In this document: positions 45,979 to 57,700 of the stretch, piece after piece
Position numbering within the stretch: the first letter of the stretch is position 1
Layout: each line of letters begins with the position of its first letter
Assembly (NCBI GenBank): GCA_028551475.1
Contig: CM052356.1
Location: forward strand, 12,799,884 to 12,863,883
Direction of reading: 5' to 3'
Length of the DNA stretch: 64,000 nucleotides
DNA from: Casuarina equisetifolia
Taxonomy: Eukaryota > Streptophyta > Magnoliopsida > Fagales > Casuarinaceae
Program-made: the position numbers and the translations under genes
The notes under the pieces: generated by a model
What the model was told of the DNA's origin: nothing
Seen by the model: the letters and a program-made list of their open reading frames with translations, nothing else
Databases searched by the model: none

Positions 45979-46624
45979 TGTAATGGGCTTAATGAAATCT
46001 GTTTGGCATTCAAGTCTCAGCTTGGAACTGAGTTAACCATAAACTAGGATCACCCTGAGAACTAGCTTTGAAAAAGTAAATAGGGTTAAGTAATGGGAAG
46101 AGGTATTGAGAGTTGGAAGATTTTGAGTGAATTGTGTGAGAAAGGGAGATGTGAGACTCCCTTTATATAGGTGTTACCCTCCTTCAAGAATTTAATGCTA
46201 TATCGATTACACATTTATGGTGAAATCATAAATGTGTGTGAATGTTACCATTATTTGAATTAGGTTCATGAAATCTAGACACTTGTCCTTCCTAACCATA
46301 GATAATAGTATGAAGACTAACATTACAATCATAAGATTGAAATCATAACAATAGTCTTATTGAATATTAAAGTTGTTATAATATCAATAATGTATCACAC
46401 ATTAAAGAAACCCATTATGACCTAGAACTTTTGAATATAAGGATTATAAATTGAAACTAGAATTGGCACCACCTAAGTAGACAACCTAACAACAAGGGAA
46501 ACTAGGTGGGTTAGACTCGTACTCACCAGTTTGGTATATTAACCTGTATTACTAGTCCAGCACATAGAAGTTTAACTCATACTCATTTGGCCAGCCCGTG
46601 GGCTCATACTGCTAGTTTAAAACA
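45979..46624 (-). repeat. 5' LTR of the gypsy element
   Basis: 646 bp, TG...CA, homologous to 39734-40367. A minus-strand TATA-like CTATATAAAGGG lies at about 46159-46170, in the orientation needed to transcribe the element. Confidence 0.85.
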
Positions 46625-48893
46625 TTAACGCCAACCTAGAAGGCCAAGGTTATAAAGGCAAAAGGGTGAGGGGCTTCATGGATCTGCCTCTACAATAAGA
46701 CTAAGTCAAGGTAGAGTGGAAGCCTTGTTAAGAGTTGGTGCTAGTTACACCTAGCCACTTAAGGTGTAGAGAGGTATATACTAAACCCTAAAGTAAGGTT
46801 AAAGGATCATAGATAAAGAGGTTATTGAATAGGCTTGGTGTCATTTTAGTTATGTTAGTTGCCAATTAGAGCAATTTGCCACCAAGGTTAAGGAAGGAGT
46901 CTAATGACTATTGGTTAAACCAATTTCTTAGAGCAAGTCCTACTCAAACCTCATATAAGAGTTCATATAAGAGTACCCTTGATTGAGGAAGGAGCCATGA
47001 AAAGGGATGGTAACACCACAAGCATTGTCAAACTAAAGGAGATATCTGAAAAAGAAAGCCAAACCTTAACATAAAAATGTTCAAAATAAAGACCTTTCAC
47101 CAAGTGCCTAATAGGGAAGGCAAGCTAGTGACTTAGGTAGGCAAGGAAGGATGAGTGGCCAAGAGGGTTGATAAAACCTTTCGTGTTACCTCTAAGATTT
47201 GGGACATTAGAGTGAAAAGTCCCTAGTATCATTTGCATATTCCAATATACTAAGGGAGAAAAAAATCCTTAGTGTTGTCTATGTGTTTTAGGGCACTAGG
47301 TGAGGGAGTCAAAAGTTGAAATGACTAGATGTTGGCCTATGGAAATAGGTACAACAACTTCTCATGATTGGCATACTGTAAAGGGCCATGGTAACTAACT
47401 AATGAAGGTTATGAAGCAAATAGTTGCTTGGAGAGGTGGACCAAATGGATTCACCATTCAAATTGAGGAGGAACCTAGTAAAGGGATTGCTATAGAAAGG
47501 ACTCCTTTACATCTTTTATGAAATGGTTTAACCTAAAGTCACCAAAGGCATTGTTTGTTATGAGTAGAAGGTTGCACCATGATAAGGAAGACCTAGTAGT
47601 GGAGAAAATTGAATGGATAGAGAGGTTATTCCTTTACACGATGTGGGAGCTATGAGATTTTGCTAAAGGGAGTGTTCATTGAGAACAATGTAGCTAGGAT
47701 AATGTGGAGAAATCAAAGCCATTAGGGATAAAATTCATCATGTGTGGAGCTATTAAGTTGTGTGCCTCACTTGTTAGGTTATCTAAGGTGGGGAAGGCTT
47801 AAGAAATGCCAGGCATTTTGAGAAAGGCTACCATTTGTAAAGAAGCAAGCAAAGTTAACAAAGGTTAGATTGAAGATTGAAAGTAATTTATCCTTTCCTA
47901 CATTGTGTTTTAGATGTCTCGATGGATAACATTGTCAATGGCTTACACTTAGCACAATAAGGAGAAGGACGGCGATGAGGAATTTTGAGGAGGTTTTCCA
48001 CTTTGAACTTGTTTGAGTGTTCATATTGGGGTGGATTTGTGGCAAATTAAAGATAAGCTACAACTCTAAAGGTGTAGGCAAGAAGGCATAATCAAGCACA
48101 TAAAGGATATGTTTAAGATCATGCTGAAGGTCTCATAGAACCAAGTAAGGGAAGATGTCATGTTTAGGATACTTGACATAACCTAGCATGACAAGTGATT
48201 GAGTGATAATAGGTTGTAGCCATGCTAACAAGATAAGTCCACATGGAGTGATAAGAACAGAGGTGACTAGGAAATGAGATGCTCAAAGGCATTCTATAAG
48301 ATGGGATAAGAGGCATAAAAGGTAGCTAGATGACTAATGAGAGCCAAGGTTAAATGAGTAGGACTAAGGCATATGGGCATAAAGAAATGCCAAGTATATA
48401 GGGGTTAGGGTTTGCATAAGAAGATGTAACCAAGGCTAAGAGAAAAGATGAACATGTATGGTGGTGTGCATTTAAGCAAGCAAGCTAGAATAGTAGTGTG
48501 AAGGGTGAAAGGCCAAATTGTTGATCAAATAGAAATGGATATGCATGAGGAAGTGCACATACATGGATCAAGGAGCACATGTTAGCCAAAGCACTACATG
48601 CATCAAAGGTAGTCATTAGGCAACTAGAGTCCATAAATGTTCAATCATTAAGTTCAATTGAAGCATTGAGAAGCCAACATATGGTGATACAAGAAGCTAC
48701 TAAAGGATGGAAAAATGTAGTTATTTAAGAGCTTGAATGGGGGAAATAGGGAGGTTGGTTAGTGAGCTTAACGAGAGCCTTTGTTCCAAGAGAAAGGCAT
48801 GTGATTTCAATGAATTAACCCTTAAGGAGATGATTTGACAAAGGGAATGTGAGAAGACATTTGCCTTTTCGTTTATGCTATGGGGAGTTATTA
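46625..48893 (+). other. Interior of the low-coding LTR element (right part)
   Basis: About 2.3 kb without any open frame longer than roughly 60 codons and without recognisable gag-pol motifs. It is rich in AAGG/GGCAA words and belongs to the element bounded by 37435 and 49127. Confidence 0.45.
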
Positions 48894-49127
48894 TGGGTAG
48901 GTGCCCAAGTATTGAATGGGTGTGACTTTTCATGTCCACTTTGTACTTTATATGTATCTATTTATAGGAATGAAGCTCTTTGTTCCTTTAATCTCTATCT
49001 TGAATATTTGCCCTAACCTACAATTAAAGCAAACAAAAAAGAGAAAGGCAGTGAGAAAAACCAAGGCTTACCTAGTAGCAATCAAAGGCTAGGTGATGAG
49101 TAGTCCTTGATAACTATTAAGACATCA
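48894..49127 (+). repeat. Right LTR of the low-coding element
   Basis: A 234-bp homologue of 37435-37672, preceded by a weak purine tract (TATGGGGAG, about 48880-48887) and ending GACATCA. Confidence 0.55.
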
Positions 49128-50347
49128 TATATAAAGGACTTGCACTAATTAATTCCAAAGAAATCTCTTGAAAATACAGTAAGCTATTGCAATGCAAATG
49201 TGAATCATGCCACTTTTCATTTTATATTCATTAGTACTTAGTTTTATTACTTTGCTTCTACACTATAACATTCTACTTGCAATCTGTTAGTGTAAATTGA
49301 CTTAGAGCTTATTGTTCATAAATTGTGATTTAGGGTTTTGTTTATGAAAACATTCATTTAGTGTTTGGTTGATATTATACTTGATATTAAAAGACACTTT
49401 AAGTGTCATACAATAGGAAATTTTGGGGAGATAAATTTTTGTGTTCTAAGTTGAAAAGGAATTGAGAATCCCTTAAACTTTCTTTTAGTCATACTTGTTT
49501 TTCAAAGAAAGCTTTCATAGGGAAACTAAAGCAAGATAGAATAGGTGCTAACTTGTTAAACAAACCATTTCCTAAATCTTTGTTTGCTTTTTTTTCTTGG
49601 GTGTCTACTTGTTTAATTGTTTTCTTCTATTGATTTTGATTAGGCACTAAAAACAATCAAAAATTTTTTGTTACTTAATTCAACTCCCTTCTTAAGTAAT
49701 TGAGGAGTAATCACCACTTTTATGAAGGACTATTTATCCAAGGAGTTCATCAGGTCAGAAAGCTTCACCTTATCTTAGTTCACTCATTTTACCTAATAAA
49801 TACCTTTGCAAGCTTCTTTTTTTTTTACCATGCTAGTCCATTGATTTTGCACACCCCTCTCTTAGTCAAGCTAGCTTATCAATGGCTTAAGCAATACACT
49901 CTACTTTCTTTCCATCCATGATTTACATTACCATGCCAACCTTGTGGGGCAATGAAAAGGTATAAGGAATATGAAAAATTGCCCTCCAAGGTGGTTATTC
50001 TTAACACCCTTCATTCCTTAAGAGTGAGGTTGTCCATATAGAGTCCTATACATATTCAAGCTCTTTAGAGCTAACCATTTCCAAATAAGCAAAAAGACTA
50101 AAACAACTTACTAGCCACCTAGATCCTTTATAGCTAACCATGTTAACCTTTGTGAGAACTCAAGAAGGATAGAAAAAGGAAAAAGGATTAGTTTTTTGTT
50201 CAAAGTAGCTACAACAAAATCTATTAATTGGGATTTGTGTTAGCTTCTTGGAAAATCATCCATTGGCCTTCTTGATGTCACCCATGACGTATAACAATTT
50301 GAAGGATAACTCCCATTAGCTAATCCTTCAAACTTTATATGATGACT
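49128..50347. other. Unassigned, no gene recognised
   Basis: AT-rich sequence between the low-coding element and the Athila-like fragment. No domain, RNA gene or repeat terminus could be supported. Confidence 0.4.
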
Positions 50348-50480
50348 AAATTTCCTAATGTATCTAATACCTATCTTTAGGTATAACAAACCTACTTAGT
50401 TTATCAAGAGGACCATTGGATGACAAATTGAGTAGGTTTGCTATACCTAAAGATAGGGTGGTAGATACATTAGGAAATTT
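50348..50480. repeat. Inverted repeat, about 56-bp arms with 20-bp loop
   Basis: The left arm (50348-50403) and right arm (50424-50480) are reverse complements with about six differences, both built on the core AGGTTTG(C/T)TATACCTAAAGATAGG. The right arm runs on into sequence related to the Athila LTR. A transcript would fold into a long hairpin. Confidence 0.85.
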
Positions 50481-50800
50481 GATAATCACAAATTAATATT
50501 GTTCATGTAAGCATAATTCTTTGAAATTCATATTTATTGGTTATGGTGAAATTGAATGCTTTAGCATATAACTTTGATGGTTTTACTCATTTGAATTTAA
50601 TTGCATTTAGTTTTGAAGTTTAGCTAGATTGTCAATTTTAGTTCAATCTCAACTTTCTTTTGATTTGTTAGATAAACTTTAGGCTGATTTACTATTAATA
50701 TTTCATTAGTCTAGTACTTATTAATCTCTATAAAATGATATTTTTTTTTATTATTATATTACTTGTACGACATGTTTACTTGTATTTAGAATTCTATGAA
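50424..50800 (+). mobile_element. Truncated, diverged Athila-type LTR fragment
   Basis: This aligns by eye with the 3' part of the intact Athila LTR (about 54116-54490), sharing TAGGTTTGCTATACCTA, GTTATGGTGAAAT, TTGATTTGTTAGATAAA-like and TTATATTACTTGT blocks in the same order. It lacks the first two thirds of an LTR and any following PBS or gag. Confidence 0.7.
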
Positions 50801-51346
50801 AACCTACCTCTTGTCCAAGAGTTTTTTTTTTCCCTTCCAAATGAATATTTGTTGGATATATTTTGATGTTAAGAAGTATTTGAAAAACTATTAAGTCTTT
50901 TACTTATTCTTGTACTAATAAAAATTGTGGAACATATATAAGTAAAATAACCAAATTAAGGGGTTATTTTTTTTTATTCACATAGTTCCCACATACTAAA
51001 ATGGATTTTAAGAAAAATCTTATGACAAAATATGGGTCTATGCATAATTATATGTGATTGATATTTCATATATATATGTGTGTGTGTGCTTCATGAATAG
51101 TTATGGTATTGAAATTATGAACAACTTATATAAAAAATTTTTCATGATTCTAAAACGGATAAAAATGGAGCATATGAGAAATAATCAATAGTAAGTCAAA
51201 ATGCACCATTTTGATTATAAAGTAAGCTGCACTGTTTAAACTTAAAAGGCAATGAGGTTATAAATTGATTGAAAAAGAGAAAGAAAGTGTGTTTCTTTTC
51301 TTTGTCGCTTGAGAAGGAAAGAACCTCTCTACATGCCTTTGATGAG
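50801..51346. other. Unassigned AT-rich sequence
   Basis: No gene or terminus recognised. Includes a short (TG)n stretch at about 51070-51088. Confidence 0.4.
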
Positions 51347-52667
51347 TGTTGGAAAAAAATATGTTTTGTTGTGACAAATTTTGGTTGATTATAGTATATA
51401 AATGTTTTTCATATATTGATATGCAAAATTGAATTATAGGAAGTAAAAGGTGTGTGAATTATAATATCAATTAATAATATTATAAAGTAGTTGGTTTCCT
51501 ACATTCTTATATATTGTAATCTCATACAAGTTCTAAAGGAATATGTTTTATGCAATAAAAAATGAAGAATAAAGAAATATTAGTTGCATAACAATTTCCA
51601 TTAAAGAAAAAGTGATGGTGGACTTTATATCATTACATGCACAAATTTATCAAGTTCAAGCTTATGTTATGCGGACTGATCTTATGAATATGTTTATATT
51701 AATGTGAACTTATCCAAGGCCATGTTTAGTCTAAGCCCAATAAGAGGTCCAACTTAGAAGGGTGCTAATATACATTGTTTCACTAAGCAAGCTACCCCTA
51801 AATTCACGACTTGATGTTTAGTAGCCTTAGCTTCTATCAAATCGAGTGGCCTCCTTTCTTTTCCACAGGCGACCACCTAATGGGAAGATTTGAGAAGCGA
51901 TTAAGTGTCAAAACAAGTCAATTATGATGATTAAGAGTTCAAATCGAAGCTTCAATTGTAGATTGATGGAAATCTCTTAGTTTCTTAATAGGAAGAAGGT
52001 TTTGTTAGTGTCAAGATTGACAAAGAACATTAATTAGCTTTTATTGTTTGAATATGGTATAAATGCTATTCTTTACGATTCAAACATAGTCTTCGCATGA
52101 ATTATTTGTGAAAAATCAAGAGAAAGAATTCAAGTCATTCAAGCATTGTGATTTTGAATAGCTTTGGTGATATTCTTCAAAAAGCATTTCTTTGTGATCA
52201 TACTCACTTGTATACACTAGTTTATGTGTTTACTGAACTCTAATTATTATTTGCACATGAACTCTATTGTAAATCCAAAACCCTAATTTGTTAAAATTTA
52301 AGGGTTTTGTGATTAGAGCTTAGATTTACATTCAATATCTTGAATAAGCTCTTTGACTAGCAATATCCATCATAAACTATTCATCATTTGAGGATTTTCT
52401 ATTGTAACAAAGTTAAGACAACCTCTTATTGTAACCCTAAAAATCTATGATTCCTTTGAGGAGGAATTGGGAGGATTAGGAGAATGTTTTCTCCTAATCA
52501 GTGAGTAAAATAGACTTTAACTGGTTAAATTGAAGGAAGAAAAAGGTGGATGTAGGACTGAGTGTTGAACCACCATGATAACTTTTGTGTTTATGATTGT
52601 TGTCTATTATTGTTTTATCTTGTTTTTACATGTTCATTTGCTAGAGCTTTTTCGAATGGGCTCAACA
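51347..52667 (+). mobile_element. Copia-like LTR related to the solo LTR at 37.9-39.5 kb
   Basis: It begins TGTTGGAAAA and is recognisably homologous to the minus-strand solo LTR (shared TAGGAAGTAAAAGGTGT, AATATCAAT, TTCCTACATT and GGATGTAGGACTGAGTGTTGAACCACCA). The right end is placed at CTCAACA (52667) with low certainty, and no target duplication is evident. It has no coding region. Confidence 0.55.
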
Positions 52668-52985
52668 GAGGATGGGTAAGAAGCCTTCTATTTCTATTTT
52701 AAATCATGTTTGTGGCTCATATTTGGAAGAATCGGTACTATGTGGATAAAGTGTTATGTGTTCTCAATAATGATGCTATCTATGTAAAATGTAAATGATC
52801 AAGGCATTAGGTGTTGCAAAAATGGAAGGCTTGATATGCTTATTTGAAACCTTTTGACTTATCAAATTAAATTCTTGGGTGAGGTCACATATGTTATTAT
52901 ATGATGATTATTTTTGGAATTAATGATTTGCATTCTATAATGTGGCATATCTTATAAGGAAACAAAAGAGAAAACCCTAACAACC

Positions 52986-53062
52986 ACTCTTACTCTTATC
53001 ATTTATAAGTAAATGTTCTAGAGTTTTCTATTTTGAATATATCATTCTTGAGAAGGTGTATT
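52986..53062. repeat. First part of a 99-bp tandem duplication, split by Athila
   Basis: The sequence starting ACTCTTACTCTTATC runs to the GTATT target site here. Its remaining 22 bp lie on the far side of the Athila element (62745-62766). A second full 99-bp copy follows at 62767-62865. Confidence 0.8.
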
Positions 53063-54499
53063 TGATAACTCTATTTTTATAGAGTTATTTTGACTATTTT
53101 AGGATATAAATAATACAAGTTTTATAAGATAATATTTAAGCTTTGATATATTTATGTAAACTGGTGTTATTTATGCAGTAAACCCCAAAAGAGCAAAAGA
53201 AATAAAGGAAGAGAAAGTTACAAAAAGGCACGTGAAGAAGACAAGGAAAGAAAAAGAAGTCAAAAGAAGAAAAGAGGAGGCAACGTGTAAAGCAGCAAAA
53301 GAGGAGGAAAAGGACAAAAAAGGACAAGAAAGGAAATAAAGGAAAAGGAGCAAAAAAGTGAATTATTAAGGGAGAATCTTAGGACACGCATCCCAAGATA
53401 GAATAAAAAGGCAAAGGAACGTGAATTAAAAGGAGAGGAGAAGGCGCCGCACAAGAGTAGAGGAGAATAGGAGAGAGAAGAGAGAGAAGAGAGAGAAAAG
53501 AAGAAGAAGCCATGTGTTGCCGCCGAAATCAACCAAGGAAGAGAGAAAAAGTGAGAGAAGAAAGAGAAAACCAAGAAAGAAAAAGAGAAATAGAGGCGCG
53601 AAAGCTTCCCTCTACTTCTTATCATTCTTGAATTGTAGGAATTCTGTGAGGAATTCTTAAAGAGAAGACAGTGTGGTGACAACTTTCCTGTTTTTCTATT
53701 TAAGATGTTTTGCTTAATTTCTACTATTGCTTTGGTTTGTTATTTCATTATGTTCTAAATTTCTTTTGTTAGAGCGAAGATGTAGCCTAACTATGATGAT
53801 GTGAATTTCATAAGTTTTTATGTTTTGCGAGATATTTTATTTATGTGAGTTATATATTATTTATTCTTAATGCTTTTAAGTGATTGGCCACCACTTGAAT
53901 GATATGATGTGCATGTTAGAGACTGAAAGGTAATAATATGCAATTGCTTCTTATAATATATAACCATGAATTAAATGTGGATAGACATATACCATGTTAT
54001 TTGTGTGGCTTTTGGTGATAAGATGATCGAAAGATTTATTGTAAACCAGGAATATTCACAAATCCTAATGCATTTGGTTTGTTTCAATTCACATATAGAG
54101 ATATAGTGAATTAATGAACTAAATAGGTTTGCTATACCTAGACATAGGATAGTAAATAAATTAGGAAGTTCCGCCATCACATGGGTAATATCATTCTTGT
54201 AGGCATAAACTATAAAAATTCATATCTAGTAGTTATGGTGAAATCGGAAGCTCTAACATGTTTCTCATCTTGATTTTTCTTACTTGGATTCAATTTTAAT
54301 TAGTCTTGAGTTTTCGTTTTGAAAGTTTTAAATTTTAATTCATCATCAACAATATTTTGATTTGCTAGATAAATTTTAGGATTTATTCATCATTAGTATT
54401 TAATTAGTTTAGTATTCACCAATCTTCGTGGGACGATACTTTTCTTATCATTATATTACTTGTTCGATATGTTCACTTGTATTTAAAATTCACCGAACA
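53063..54499 (+). repeat. 5' LTR of the Athila element
   Basis: 1437 bp, TGATAAC...CCGAACA. The segment from about 53190 to 53600 is almost all purine on the plus strand. The frames rich in serine, phenylalanine and leucine on the opposite strand are a by-product of that composition, not genes. Confidence 0.95.
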
Positions 54500-54505
54500 A
54501 GTTTT

Positions 54506-54523
54506 TGGCGCCGTTGCCGGGGA
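54506..54523 (+). other. Primer-binding site (tRNA-Asp) of the Athila element
   Basis: TGGCGCCGTTGCCGGGGA, the classic Athila-type 18-base match to the 3' end of tRNA-Asp, begins six bases after the LTR. Confidence 0.9.
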
Positions 54524-54733
54524 TTGGTTGTTTTACTACTGATTAAAATTAATACCGAATAATTCTAAGTTTAATCTAGTTTTTATTTTGTTAAAAAAAA
54601 ACAATTTTTTTTCTTTCGTTTTGTTTTGTTAGATTTTATTTTTCTTTTGCTTTATTATTGTTATTTTTCCTTTAAAAACAAAATTTTAATCATTTGTTTT
54701 AGTTGTTACTTTTCAGGAGTGTTGCTGACGTGT

Positions 54734-57700
54734 ATGACCCGTAGCCAAAAAGAACAACTTGTTAATCTTGACCCAGAAATTGAACGCACAGTCAGAAGGC
54801 AACGAAAAGAGTTAAGAGAACAAAGAAGTGAAGTTAGAAAAATGGCAGAGAATGATGATGCACGCAAGCTTCTAAAAGAATATGTTGCACCAACAGTTTA
54901 GGGTGCCACATCAAGCATTAAAAGGCCTGCAATTCAAGCAAACAATTTTGAAATCAAGCCAGCACTCATTCAGATGCTTCAAAATTCTGTGCAATTTAGT
55001 GGGCTACCAAACGATGATCCAAATGCTCACATTGATGCTTTTCTTGAAATCTGTGACATGATTAAATACAATGGAGTCACAGATGATGCTGTTAGATTAA
55101 GGCTATTCTCATTTTCTTTAAAAGACAAAGCTAAAAGTTGGCTTTCTTCTCTTCCTGCAGGATCAATTACAACATGGGATGATTTGGCTCAGAAATTTCT
55201 TAATAAGTTCTTTTCTCCAGCAAAATCTGCCAAAATGCGTAACGATATTACCGCTTTTATGCAGATGGACAATGAATCATTATATGAAGCTTGGGAAAGA
55301 TTCAAAGAGCTTTTAAGAAGATGTCCACAACATGGACTACCCATATGGTTACAAGTACAAACTTTCTATAATGGGTCTAGTACAAATCTTCGTTTTATGC
55401 TTGATGCAACTGCAGGAGGGGCTTTGAACAATAAGACACCAGAAGAAGCATATGATCTTTTGGAGGAAATGGCAAATAATAGTTATCAATGGCCTACTGA
55501 GAGGTCACCAGTGAGGAAAGCTAGTGGAATTCATGAAGTAGATGCTTACACTGCAATGTATGCACAAATTGAAAAACTCAACAAGAAAATAGATAACCTG
55601 AGTGCTCCAGTCATGAGGATTCAGAACATATTATGTGATCATTGTGGTGGAGGACATGCAAGCATAGAGTGCCAAGTAGGTAACACCTTTGCACAGGGTA
55701 GCAAAGATGCTAATTATGTTGGAAATTCAAATAGGCCACAAAATAATCCATACTCCAACACTTACAATCCGGGATGGCGTAACCACCCAAATTTTTCATG
55801 GAGTAATTCTAATGCAATGAGGCCACCACCAGGGTTCAGGCAACCAGAAGAAAAGAAGCCTAACTTAGAGGAAATGGTTGCCAAGATGTTACAGAACAAC
55901 GAAACAAGAATGCAAAACCAAGAAGCTTCAATTCAAAATTTAGAGGTGCAAATAGGTCAGTTGGCTAATATGATTTCTGGAAGACAACAAGGTTCATTGC
56001 CAAGTAGCACAGAGAAGAATCCTATAGAAGATGCAAAGGTAATAACCTTGAGAAATGGCAAACAAGTGGGAAAAGATGATGTTGAGAAGGAAAATGTCAG
56101 GGATAAGGAAGATGATGTTAGCACGCAGCCTGAGGAGGCAACCAAGAGGACATTATTCCCTGATAATCCCAAGCCTTATGTGCCTCCAGTTCCATTTCCT
56201 CAGAGACTCCAGCAACATAAAATAGATAAGCAGTTTTCTAAATTTCTTGATGTATTTAAAAAATTGCATATTAACATTCCTTTTGCAGATGCATTAGCTC
56301 AAATGCCCAGTTATGCAAAATTTCTTAAGGAGATATTGAAAAACAAAAGGAAGCTGGAAGAGTATGAAACTGTGAAACTAACTGAAGAATGCTCAGCCAT
56401 CTTACAAAACAAACTGCCTCCAAAATTAAAAGATCCAGGGAGTTTTACAATTCCTTATACTATTGGAGATTCTCACTTTGATAAGGCATTATGTGATTTA
56501 GGAGCTAGTATTAATCTAATGCCTTTTTCTGTTTTCAGGAAATTAGGATTGGGTGAAGTGAAGCCAACCACAGTGTCCCTACAATTGGCTGATCGATCAA
56601 TTAAATATCCGAGGGGCATTGTAGAAGATGTATTGGTAAAAGTTGACAAATTCATTTTTCCTGCAGATTTTATAGTACTTGACATGGAGGAAGACTTTGA
56701 GGTACCACTTATCTTAGGTCGACCTTTTCTAGCAACAGGAAGAGCTTTGATTGATGTACAACAAGGGAAGTTAATATTAAGAGTTCAAAATGATTCTGTC
56801 ACTTTTAATGTTTTTACTGCTATGAAACATCCATCTGATGATAGTTCTTGCTTTAGGGTTGAGACAATTGATAAGTTTGTGAATAAGATTTTTCAAGAAA
56901 AGGTTTTCAAGGATCCACTTGAAGCATGCTTGGTTCACCCAAAGAATGAGAAAATTGAAAGTGAAGAAATACAGGATTATGCCAATCTCATGGAAGCAAA
57001 TCCACCATATTCACAGCAAAAGGCAACAAAGTTTGAGGAGTTGGGACAACATATGACAAAACCTAAGCCATCAATTGAAGAGCCCCCAACTCTTGAACTC
57101 AAGCCCTTACCTTCTCATTTGAAATATGTTTATTTAGATGAAGTTTCTACTTTGCCAGTAATTATATCTTCTTCTTTGACAAAATCAATGGAAGAGAAAT
57201 TACTTCAGGCGTTGAGAGAGCATAAAGGAGCAATTGGATGGAAAATAGCTGACATCAAGGGAATTAGTCCTTCACTTTGCATGCACAAGATTTTGATGGA
57301 AGAGCAGTACAAAGCTACTGTTCAACCTCAAAGGCGATTAAATCCAAAGATGCAAGAAGTGGTGAAGGCTGAGGTAATCAAGTTGCTTGATGCAGGGATC
57401 ATTTATCCTATCTCTGATAGTCCCTGGGTAAGTCCTGTGCAAGTTGTGCCAAAGAAGGGAGGTATGACTGTTCAAAGAAATGATAATAATGAATTGATTC
57501 CAACTAGGACAGTTATTGGATGGTGTGTGTGTATAGATTATAGAAAACTAAATGATGCCACTAGAAAAGATCATTTCCCTTTACCATTTATTGATCAAAT
57601 GTTAGAAAGACTTGCAGGACATGAATTTTATTGCTTTCTTGATGGGTATTCAGGGTATAATCAAATTCACATTGCACCAGAAGATCAAGAGAAAACCACT

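Larger units (their letters stand above)
39734..46624 (-). mobile_element. Ty3/gypsy LTR retrotransposon, decayed but full length
   Basis: On the minus strand the order is 5' LTR (45979-46624), PBS TGGTATCAGAGCC (45964-45976), gag, protease, RT, RNase H, integrase, PPT (40368-40380) and 3' LTR (39734-40367). The PBS matches initiator tRNA-Met, typical for plant gypsy elements. All enzymatic domains are detectable but broken by stops and frameshifts. An insertion of about 0.8 kb, a 229-bp RT duplication and a SINE have further damaged it. The 5 bp next to the ends do not match (CTCAA and TTAAC), so the target duplication is lost or the ends are off by a few bases. Confidence 0.88.
37435..49127 (+). 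mobile_element. Low-coding LTR element (LARD-like), host of two later insertions
   Basis: Two diverged direct repeats bound this unit: 37435-37672 and 48894-49127. They share TG...CA ends and blocks such as TATTGAAT, CTTTTCA and GAACTATTA/TAACTATTA. Two bases after the left copy is TGGTATTAAAGCC (37675-37687), a damaged initiator-tRNA-Met primer site in plus orientation. TATATA abuts both outer ends and may be the target duplication, although it is low complexity. Remaining interior is 37688-37862, 39473-39733 and 46625-48893, about 2.7 kb with no recognisable pol domain, so the element looks non-autonomous. A solo LTR and a gypsy element interrupt it. Confidence 0.6.

Noticed and set aside
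53136..53682. Minus-strand frames rich in Ser, Phe and Leu (repeated near 61375-61922), resembling membrane proteins
   Set aside because: They are the complement of the purine-rich block in the Athila LTRs and occur twice only because the LTR does.
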